Source: Phoronis australis (lineage: Eukaryota > Phoronida > Phoronidae). Taken from it: DNA of 64,000 nucleotides. The DNA lies in assembly GCA_002633005.1 (NCBI GenBank), contig NMRA01000062.1:853981-917980 (forward strand). The letters are read 5' to 3'. Below the pieces are notes generated by a model. That model ran no database searches. It was not told the origin of the DNA and worked only from the letters and a program-made list of their open reading frames with translations. Both the position numbers and the translations under genes were made by a program. This document shows positions 39,401 through 51,400 of this stretch, piece after piece (position 1 is the stretch's first letter; each line of letters opens with the position of its first letter).

Positions 39401-42400
39401 ACAGAGAAGAGTTCAAAAATTTGAAAGGATAACAGAAGATAGATTTCTTTATGATACACCATGATTGGAATCAGTAGTGGAATGAAGGCTACAGATGCTG
39501 TAGGAGATTACTGGTGACGCTACCTATTGTCAGTAAGTGTTAACAAATGTTGGATTATGGGAAAAGTAAATGGAAGGGTGTTTGATAGAAAATTGGTCTG
39601 ATTTATTGCTCCTTACATTCATGGATAATCATGACCGCTGCATACAATCATCTCAGATACTACTTCTATGTACCACAGGAAGAAATACAAAGTAATAAGA
39701 GCGATCAGTTTCAACTACATGAAGGGTAAACATTATATGAACGCAGTCACCAACCTTGGCATCGTCTGCTAAATCTTTCCCTGAGCCGTCACCAGACAAC
39801 ACATCGTCGACGATCTTCTGGGCGTGCTCAGTCAGTGTCTCGATCAAGTCTTTATCAGACGACATGACTGACTGAGACAAAGAGCTTCGGCGAGATACTG
39901 GGCCACTAGCTACGTCTAAAAGGGAGCAAAACGTAGCACTAGTACACGCAACACTACACCAATAAAATCAAACCAGATGTTTCGGTGAAGACATTATGAA
40001 GCAACAGATGATATGTAACACATTGAGGGCTGTTCCAGCAAAATCTGTGTGGGAGGGGGGGAAGGCAAATGACATAAAAATTTATGGGTGGTTGCGTTTG
40101 ATTTAAATTCAAAATGGCTGGTAGTCGTACTTCAAAAAAATTAAAATTTACAGGTCGTTGTTGTTTCATTGGGCCATAAATGTTTGATGGTGGGTAATTT
40201 TAGTAAATTTTATAAACAATCTGCAGAGAATCAAAAACTGAAACAAAAATGCAACTTGCAAAAAGCTCCAACATTTTCACTCCCTCCGATCTCCTCATCG
40301 GCATGCCCATAACACCATTTAACCACAGGTGCTCGAATTTCTCAATGGCTAATAACCATAAATAAGAAACATATGTTTTCTTAGCAATGAATGACGTTAG
40401 TGGTGATGGAGGAACCGATAAACTCAAGCGACTGTGCAGTCAACCACAAGAACAAAAAAAAATTAAGAGTGGTTGCATTTCAAACTTACGGGTGGTAGGC
40501 TGAAGAAATAAATGAAAAATATGGGAGGTGGGTGCGAAAAAAGGTGCCTTCCCCCCTCTCATACAGATTTTACTGGAACAGCCCTGACGTATTTTCTTCA
40601 AAAGATTTTAGTTTGCACAAAGTTAATACCTAGTTTCAACAGGACATCAAACATTCATCCCTTCTCAAAACCTTAGCTGAGACTGAACTGTAGTAATGTT
40701 ACAATTTGCGCATCGCCAGTTCATTTGGTGAAACCTGTTAATTGACTACATCTACAGAAATTAATTACTAGACTGCAAACAGGCAAACTGTGCCCCAAAC
40801 GAAATTTTCCTAAACTACCGTGTGTTCACAAGTGCAAAAGTTGCAAGCATTCTTGATAGTGTTATGCAGAGGTGTGGACAAAATTCAACCACAGAGGAAC
40901 ATGAACAAAAAGGATAAATTTGCAGGATCATATAACAAAATAGTTTGATTAACAAATTAAACAAACTTAAGGAATTGCAGCAACAAAATGGCATCGTACC
41001 GTAATAGCCAAATACTCCACAGGACTGTAGGTAGAATTAACAAAATGCAATTAGTTAGAATGGTCAGTTGTACTGTTTCACACAATATAATCTAGTTAGG
41101 ATCAATCACACAGCATGCAAAATGCAGGAGGTCAACTAAGTTCAATACAGTCATGCTATGGGTGCCATTCAAGGAGCTAGGGGGTTATGGGAAAATTTTG
41201 CTCCATTCTTTGCGTTTCAACCATCAACAAAGGCTGGATTATGAGCAAATGATCGTTACTAAAACCTGCTTTAAAATTCTAGTGGTATGACTTCCTTGAA
41301 TATATGACTTTCCTTTCCACTAAACAGGTTAGCAGACAACATTCAGTTATTTTCAATTTGTCACGAAGAGGCCTAGTATTCGTAAGGTAAGAGTAAACTT
41401 TGTGAAAACTCTCTCATGCATTCAGACATAATCTGTGCTAACGGCTAAAATGGACAAACAACAATGACATAGTGCCGGTAGTCTGCCTGTTCTGTCATTG
41501 TTGCGAAATATCGGCAACGCCAACAAAATGCAAATCAGCTCAAATATGGCTGCAAAATCTGCTTCCTTCCCAGAGAAGAACAGATCGTGGCATGTTAAGG
41601 TTTCCCAACTCAAGGAACCATGCTGTGCACTACAGGAACAAAGAAGAATCACGCAACCCACACAGGTACTGCACTAAGTGTTCACAACAAATCTACATCT
41701 AGAGAACTAACAAACTCAGAATCCAGTGCTCCATGTCTCAATGTGTGACTGCAATGTGCTGTAAGTGTACTTGAAGTGAGTGGTGAACATGCGTCATTAA
41801 CAGTTGTCAATAGGTGTCACGCCATGCAAGGGGGGATGACCTGCACACAGTAACGGGAGACACGCCAGTCGGGTTAGGCTCGCAAACCACTCGCAAGTAC
41901 CTTTCTTGCTGGGTCTAGACAGTGGAGAGTGGAGTGAAGGGCTCGGACCTAAAGACCGCTCTCCCATGCTCACTCCTGTGTCACTCTCAATGACCTCAGA
42001 CGTGTCGGGTTTTTGTATTTGGACAACAGGGGGCGTGTGTATGGAGGGGCTGGGAATGGAGTATTCCTGGTAAGACTGGAAGCCTTCAGAGGGAGCCACT
42101 GACCACACCCTACTTCCAGGAGGAGGCAAGCCTTCCTCTTCTGGTTGAGCGGGGGCCATCAGTTCATCCAATCGGATTTCTATATCCAATGCATCTATTG
42201 GTGCTGAAAGTTAGAGTGACATTTTATACTACCTAACTGTACATGACATATACGTATTCTATTGCTGGAAGTGACTTAAAGGGTGTCTACTGGTCTAAAA
42301 GATTCCATGATCAAGAAAGTGCATGCTATGTGGAACGTATATTATATGCTAGAAGTGAACTATAAGTTACATTGAGCAAATGCATGAAGAAACACATGGC

Positions 42401-45400
42401 CTATGAAATTTCAACACGCAATTCCTATACATTGAATACATTCACACAAAATAGACACTAACTGCAGTGCTTAAATTGAAGCCCAGTTATGTGAATATTA
42501 AAGTGACCACAAATAACATAGCACCAAGACACTCATGAGCAAGTCCTGTGACTTAACTTGGGCTATGAACACGTTTCAATGTCAGCAACACAAGTAATGC
42601 AATGGTACTGAGTATTCAGGTACTGGGCATACAGGTACAAATTAACTTAAGGCGAATACATTAGTTATAATCAAAACTAATATGAATCATCAGAAGAACC
42701 CTCCATCCATACATGAATGGCATAGTGATAATTCTGAGAACACACTGGAAGACAAACACAATCATTTTCATTTCACAGCTGAAACAGAATCATACTATTA
42801 TTGACCTGAAATATTGTCAAAGTTGATAGCTCTCCTGGCCGGTCTTTCTTATGACACACAATGAACACAGCAGACAAATAAAGCAACATGAAAGGCGACA
42901 AAACATAAAACAAAAGCTGTAAGAAATGTAGCTTGTGACAAAATATCACTTAACACCATATTAAATGATTATCCGCTGTGCAACAGAACCAATTAGACAT
43001 CATGGAGACAGTAATTTGAACGTTTCACCTCTTCCCAAGAGCCACTTTAAAGTCTAGACACTAGGATAGCTAGGCTGTTGCAAAATCTAGGCACTCAGAG
43101 CTGCCGAATGGCCGCAAATGCAAAATGGCCACCAGGAACATCTCAAGTATCCTAGAACTACCAAAAATGAAATGCAATATTTTGAAAAGGGTTTTAAACT
43201 TGGCAAGAAGTGAATGAAAACAAAATCGTTTTGCCTGCCTACAAAAATTATTTTTTTTTTGGAAATTTCACATTTCTCACAGCTTCACAAACCAGTAGTG
43301 CGGCTCCCATGCTGTTAGTTGGTGCTTAGATCAGCCGGACGATGAACTCGTGCCTGTGGTACCGTATAGAAACTCATCAATGTTAGACAAACATAAGAGC
43401 TGCTCTGCACACATGAATGTCATTCACTGAGCCAGTAAACCTTCAAGGTTTCCACTTTCTAACTGAATACCTCTCAAGTTTTAGGCAGGCATACAGTTTA
43501 ACATTGAGGTACAATTTTTACGCTGTTCTTATGCAACAGGTTTGAAGACAGTTGTGTAATGATTTATCGCAATCACCAAAATATCTGGTCACAAATCTAG
43601 TTCAAAGATGCTTCTGCAAAACGTCCAAATTTGATGACTTAACAGTAATTTGCTGGTGATGTTTCATACTTAACCTTAGCAACAATGTGAATTTGTTGAG
43701 AAGGAACACACACAGTAACTTGTACAAAAAAGCGTAGCATCATCTATTAAAGCGGCCACACTACATGTAACACTGCACCAGTCTGACATTCACATTTGCA
43801 ACACAGTTTTATATTAAACGCCACTTATTGTTGTCAAGCAAGGCCCACACACCACAGACAACAACTCAAAACCAACAAGACATGAAACGCAGAAACACTA
43901 CATGCCTTTAATCCACATTTGCCAAAAAAATCAAAACGTTAGTTTATTTTTTCTTCGATGTATAATACAAAAAATGAAAACTCGAGACCTTACAATTAAC
44001 ACTGAAGTGATTTTTTGACAATTTTTGGGATAAAAGACACAAACCATCCAGAGAATTATCAACGCCAAAACCTCACATGTATTCTACATTGGACATAGCA
44101 ACTTGCGTCAATTTTCTAACATGTCTGCCAGCAACCATTAGTAGACAGTGCGTAACTACAAGACATCACATGTGCCAAGCCACATAGAGTGACTACCTGA
44201 CTCCACAAGGCTGTGTTTACTCAGCCTGGATCCTGATTGGCTGTCGCCTTGGTGATAGCTCTTGACAGTCATGGACATAGTGGGATCCACATCACCACTT
44301 TGTAAATTTATCTCTGTAGAAATGAGAAACTGGGAAATTAATACAAACAGCCACATGGCAACAAGCAGTGTGTAGTATGGTCAGGACAGGTAAACCACAC
44401 CGCAGCCTTCTCCACAACATAAAATTCAAACTCAACGGGAATACCACATAGTTCATGAATGTTAGGTAATGTTGATGTTCTTACTGTTGGGGGGTTGTAT
44501 ATAAAACCTCGAAATCGGTAGACTGCATTGATGAAAAAAATGAAGAACGTTCTAATTTGCTGAGGTTTTGTCGTATCTCCTGTGTGTTCAAACTCGCTAC
44601 AGTAACACCGTGTACAAACTCTTAAGGGCAAAATCCAAACTCGATATTGCAACATGTCAAAGCAAGTAGTGGAGAANACTTAACAGTAATTTGTTGTTAA
44701 AGTTCCTTAGCAACATTGTGAATTTGTTGAGAAGAAACACACACAGTAACTTGCACAAAAAAGCGTAGCATCATCTATTAAAGCGGCCACACTACATGTA
44801 ACACTGCACCAGTCTGACATTCACATTTGCAACACAGTTTTACATTAAACGCCACTTATTGTTGTCAAGCAAGGCCCACACACCACAGACAACAACTCAA
44901 AACCAACAAGACATGAAATGCAGAAACACTATAAGCCTTTAATCCACATTTGCCAAAAAATCAAAATGTGAGTTTATTTTTTCTCCATCTAACTCGATGA
45001 AAACTCGAGACCTTACAATTAACACTGAAGTGATTTTTTGACAATTTTTGGGACAAAAGACACAAACCACCCAGAGAATTATCAACGCCAAAACCTCACA
45101 TGTATTCTACATTGGACATAGCAACTTGCGTCAATTTTCTAACATGTCTGCCAGCGACCATTAGTACACAGTGCGTAACTACAAGACATCACATGTGCCA
45201 AGCCACATAGAGTGACTACCTGACTCCACAAGGCTGTGTTTACTCAGCCTGGATCCTGATTGGCTGTCGCCTTGGTGATAGCTCTTGACAGTCATGGACA
45301 TAGTGGGATCCACATCACCACTTTGTAAATTTATCTCTGTAGAAATGAGAAACTGGGAAATTAATACAAACAGCCACATGGCAACAAGCAGTGTGTAGTA

Positions 45401-48400
45401 TGGTCAGGACAGGTAAACCACACCGCAGCCTTCTCCACAACATAAAATTCAAACTCAACGGGAATACCACATAGTTCATGAATGTTAGGTAATGTTGATG
45501 TTCTTACTGTTGGGGGGTTGTATATAAAACCTCGAAATCGGTAGACTGCATTGATGAAAAAAATGAAGAACGTTCTAATTTGCTGAGGTTTTGTCGTATC
45601 TCCTGTGTGTTCAAACTCGCTACAGTAACACCGTGTACAAACTCTTAAGGGCAAAATCCAAACTCGATATTGCAACATGTCAAAGCAAGTAGTGGAGAAT
45701 GCTGTTCCCTGCCACGGATTCACCGACTAGAGAACACACAGCAAAGTAGCCGCTATCAATTTGTAGACACACTGTCCGAGGTACTGAGCTAGAATCAATA
45801 TCAAGATGCAATGGATGGTGAGACAAGATGATAAACGAAGGAGTTTTGCTTTGAGCCATCTTCTACTGGCATTAACTAAGTGAGAATGTTTGTCACCTAA
45901 GTGAAGAATACCTGCATACTTAAGATCACTTAACAGCAATTATACTGAAACTGAACAGCAAAAGTTGCGTCTACGTTACACCAAAGAGTACATTATGGTC
46001 CAACTAAGCAATTTGAAAAATTCAAAATAAAGCCTTTAAAATAAACAAAATTGCAGTGCCTGTACATACACTACACTACATAGTGCATGGTGAACTAGCA
46101 ACAGTGGAACTAAAACAGCAGGCGATATCTGGCACATGCTACGGTGAATGGAAGTTTCCTAATCCTGTTGGTGCTGAAAACAATATGCACGGCCAAGATA
46201 ACGTGAAGAACCATGACACCTCACGAACAGAAGACATTCAGCAAACCTTTGCCTTTTTGAGGTTATAACGAGCAACTGGTAAAACCAATCCAAGCAGCTT
46301 TAGTTCATTGCATAGTTTAATACAGCTGATTGTCTTCAAATAAGGTTTTGTCTACATTGTTGTAAGATTTGCAGTCTTTTGCAGAGGATGTTGTAAAATA
46401 CACAATTGCAGTTGTTGCCAATAACTGCGAGTAGGTAAAAACACTCACCCTGTTGAAACAAGAAAGTATACATCTGCAACAACATGCGAAAGACTGCAAC
46501 CATGACTTAAAACAGTATTTATATCAGGCCAAATGTATGTGTGCAAAAAAAACCCAATTCATGGTCTAATTTTTTTGTTCATCGTCATGAAATGTCATGG
46601 TTTCTTTTGTTAACATAACATGCAATAGCCAGTCACGTGCTGGTCATGTGATAACAAAATAGTGGTCCTGATCTAGGTCACAGTGCACATGCTGACTCAA
46701 CGCTGTAACGTTATCATATAAAAACTTGGGAGGGAACATAACATGCACTGTAGCCATGATGGCAATTCTTATTGGGTAAGGAATGACAGACAGTGCATTG
46801 CATGATGGGAAGGCTTGAAGACCTGTTGACTGCCGAGGACTCCATGTTGGCGCCCAGAATTGCCACCTCTCTCCTTCCTCACTACTATCTGAGGCAAAGT
46901 CACTGGCCTCCTGGATGGTAATCAGTGGAATGTTTTGATGATAGCCTTTTGACCGACGGCGACCGAAGACTTTTGAATAGAGACTGAGAGCTGCTTCTTA
47001 CCAAACAGGGGAAGGCAAAGACAAATATTTGTTAATACTTAAAGACTGAGCCATAAAGAGCCAGTTGCTAATTTAATGGAAAAATCTAGAAGCAAAGCAG
47101 CTAAAGCTGAAACTGATACAAAAGATTTCAAGAATTGTTTGCGTTAAGAGCAGAGAAGACTGGCTGAAATGTCTTGAATGAACAAAAAACAACACAAGCA
47201 TTGAATCAATGATTAGCTAGCAAGACTTGTGACCGTCTGCTTGTCGAAGAACTACCCTCCACTATCTCCCAATATGTAAGAACTCACTTCACATTATTTT
47301 GACTTCTTGAAGTAAATTTCCAATATGGTAGTCAGGGTTGAGAGATTAATAAAAATCTTGAAAGGGCAAGCATGTATCCATAACCTCAGTTACGAGAAAA
47401 AAAAAATTTTGCAAACTCCAAACCAACCTATCTCAGGAATGGTTGCTAAGATTAAAATGAAACTTTTAGATATGAATTAATTCTGTTCTCCATAGCATCT
47501 TTAGGAATTGTTTTGAAAGCTCTAATTCTGCATAAAAGCTACAAAAAGTGGGATTTTTATGGTCACATGACTCAAGTAGTAGTTGATTGGCATAAAGTAA
47601 AAAGTCACTAATTCTTTAGCCTTACTACTTTTAGAAAATAAATCACTTTTCCTCTTAAAATTTTGGCTAAATGCACGAACTAGTTGATAAGGACACGCAG
47701 TCTTAAACTATAATTATGTGAGTGACTAAAGCATCTGAAATTTGAAAATTAGAACAAAGTTTGTTTCAAGGAGTAATTGTATCAGGTAACACAGGACTGA
47801 CAAACAACATGCTCCTCTCAAATACTCACTCACCAATTAAGATAACAATGAATTTGATTGATTAACCGACTTGTATACAATGGTGAAACTTCCATGAAAT
47901 AAACAATTCTCACCAATTGGATCTGGGTAGCCGTATGGCTTGATAACAGCCCTACTACTGGACTTGGAGACTTGAGACTTCCATTCATCAGCCTCTATTC
48001 CAACCTCTGAGGCGTCAGTGACATCACCCGCTGGAAATTAAGAAGTCAAATTCAATTAAATGTAAAAGGGCCACTGCTCTTCAACTAATAAGCTCCAAAA
48101 ACAAATTCAAAATGGTTTCCTTTCAGGCGACCAATGGTAAAATGTGCTTACTGCTAAAAACATTTTTTGCAAATCAGATTTTTTTTTCAAAAGTGAAAAG
48201 TAAATTATCATTTTTGCAACAGAATTAAGTACACCCCTGCATTAAAAAGGGGATATTTAAAAGTATTTATTACTGATCCAAACAATGTTTTAAGGACGAT
48301 ACCTAACATAGTACTATCATAAATGAAACTAAATATGTTTCTTATCAACTTTTTCATGATTACAGTAATATATTATAAGCCAGAAATTAATACCCAAGTG

Positions 48401-51400
48401 TTTGCTGTCAGATGGCCATATTTAAAAGAACATGATTTCTAAGGGTGATTATGAAGACATATAGTTTTTCAATCACATAAAACATTCTATTAGATACGCA
48501 CAAAACTGATCAGACATCCAGCAGTACGTATATTCTAGAAATGAAGCAAATACTGGAAATGGTAATATATTTCCACCAATTGCTTTACTTCTTTTATCTA
48601 TTTGATCTAGCAAGGTATGACTGGGATATTCTTTTAAGACATTTTATCATACGAATTTGGTTGTTAGTGATGACTAACAAATTTTTTAAGGATCGAATGA
48701 AAAAGCTTTCATATTTGATGGGCCGATTCTCAAGGTTATCTGGCCGAACTGAACCATCCAGCATTGTTTTTTTTTGTCTTAAGCTCCCTCAACCGAGTTC
48801 TATTATTAATAATATTTTCTTAGAAAGTTTGGTGTCTATCGGAAGTTCCGGTAAAACACCCGCATTACGCATCACAACTCAACTTTTCCTAAAACCAAGT
48901 CCTTAGTATTGCTTCCAATTATGCTTGAGGCAAATGGTGTGACGCAAAGCAGTTCAAAGTTTCACGATAACAGTAAAAATTCTCCAACTTGGGATCGCCT
49001 CTGGAATTTGGAACAGAGAAACTAGCAAAAATTTAATTTTCTTGATTCTGGAATTTGGGACACGGGCGACATTGGCGTTCACCATATTTCTCAAATTTTG
49101 GACAATGTGTTTTCAATCTACTAAGTGGGTAATTTTGCCATCTTTCCGGTGATTCTTGAATTTGGGGAGGTCAATATTGCCTATTTCTAGAATTTTGGGC
49201 AAGCTCTGAACTTGAGCAAATTAATCTATTTTTTTAATGTCCCACATTGGAGAATGGTTACCATAATTAACAAACCTGCTTCCTCAGGTGTGATAAAATT
49301 GGCATCAGAAACGACTCCAATAGACTGTTGATCACTGTCTACTTTTGGAGGAATAGAGCCTCCGATAGAAAGGGGGATCACAGCGCCCCCTGGGGCAAAT
49401 ATTACGCTGCCTTTAATTGACATAGCCTCGTCACCACTCTTCACACTCCCAGCTGTGAAGATACAGAGTCACGGGTAGAAGAAAGAAAGGTCAGAAAGAG
49501 AATTAAATAAAAAATCAAACACCAGGGATTTCAGTGATTTGCCATAAAGAAATCGCAGACAAGTTATCGGATATGCAAGAATTAAGGAAAATATTAACAA
49601 GTAATTATGGTTATTGGTAAAATCTTTAATGATTTGGAGCCCAATTAATGACTGTTCAAAGTAGATGTACAGAAAGAAAAAATAATCCAAAGTAAAGTAA
49701 AAATTGTTAAATGATATTACATTAAACAGATAAAATATGTTCATTAACATAGGATTGGAAACAATTATAGGCAACAAAAATAAAATCGATTGAAACTAAT
49801 TAATTTTAAGCAAATTTCGAATTAGACAATATCAGTTAACAAATAAATATTAGTTAAAAAGTTAAAACACCAGAGAAGGAATATTCTTATCTGTCAGCTC
49901 ACCTTTTGACGGAGACTTAGAAGAGGATTTCAGACTCCCTTTCAAGAGAGCGCCTGACTGCTGCCCAGGGGATTTGAGATCACGGCTTTCAAGAGCCTGT
50001 TGAAAGGCACTGAAGACAGACTCGGTGCTGCCCTGTAATTGGGACCCCCCAGCCAGTACAGGACCTGACAAGACCAGACAACAGGTGACGTTAACTTGCA
50101 ATTATACAAGAGAGCAGAACTTTAAATTATCACTTTCTCAAAAACAAATTTGTCAGTAGAAACATGAACAAGCAGTCAAAAGTACTAAACTTAAGTTAGA
50201 AATGATAAAAATGAAAGCAAAATTATAGTCAATGAATCATTATCAAAACACATCTATGCCAGGGTGGTGGAATACAGTTGTAGCTTTCAAAATAAATTGA
50301 TGTAAAACGCATAAAAATGTGCCATTTCATTTTTCGATTCAATTTTGCTCCACACAACTTGTCAATCAGTAGTGGCTACTCACTATTAAGTCACATTAAA
50401 ATTTAATTGAGGTACAACAAAAATGTCATTTTATTGGGGCAAAAGTTCGACTAAACTGCCAAACATTTAAGGCAAGAAGGCCATCCCAGTTTGACAGAGT
50501 TCTGTCAAAGTCTGTCAAGTTTATTTTGAAAGCTACGCCAAAGGGTAGATCACCCCAGACAAATACGCAAATGATGCGGGTTAAGAAAGGATAATAAAAT
50601 GAGGACAGTAAGTAAATCAGAAGATGATTAAATAAAAAATAATTTGTAATTAAGTCAATGAGATAATTTGCTGCTAGAAGCAATTCCATGTTATTTCAGA
50701 GGCCTACAGCACAGGAAGCAAGCTTGAGCCTTGTTTGTGCAGAACAGGGCTGGGTCTCCANNNNNNNNNNNNNNNNNNNNNNNNNNNNNNNNNNNNNNNN
50801 NNNNNNNNNNNNNNNNNNNNNNNNNNNNNNNNNNNNNNNNNNNNNNNNNNNNNNNNNNNNNNNNNNNNNNNNNNNNNNNNNNNNNNNNNNNNNNNNNNNN
50901 NNNNNNNNNNNNNNNNNNNNNNNNNNNNNNNNNNNNNNNNNNNNNNNNNNNNNNNNTTAAGCAAATTTCGAATTAGACAATATCAGTTAACAAATAAATA
51001 TTAGTTAAAAAGTTAAAACACCAGAGAAGGAATATTCTTATCTGTCAGCTCACCTTTTGACGGAGACTTAGAAGAGGATTTCAGACTCCCTTTCAAGAGA
51101 GCGCCTGACTGCTGCCCAGGGGATTTGAGATCACGGCTTTCAAGAGCCTGTTGAAAGGCACTGAAGACAGACTCGGTGCTGCCCTGTAATTGGGACCCCC
51201 CAGCCAGTACAGGACCTAACAAGACCAGACAATAGGTGGCGTTAACTTGGAATTATACAAGAGAGCAGAACTTTAAATTATCTATTTCTCAAAAACAAAT
51301 TTGTAAGTAGAAACATGAACAAGCAGTCAAAAGTACTAAACTTAAGTTAGAAAGGATAAAAATGAAAGCAAAATTATAGTCAACGAATCATTATCAAAAC

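Larger units (their letters stand above)
43637..45699. repeat. Tandem near-identical 1-kb copies joined by a single N (probable false duplication)
   Basis: 43637-44676 and 44678-45699 are the same sequence apart from small indels and substitutions concentrated near the left ends, meeting at the lone N at 44677. As at the larger gap, contig B restarts inside contig A, so this is probably an unmerged allelic overlap. Confidence 0.88.

Noticed and set aside
50688-51004. Open frames of 81-90 residues spanning the gap
   Set aside because: They consist almost entirely of unknown residues from the N run.
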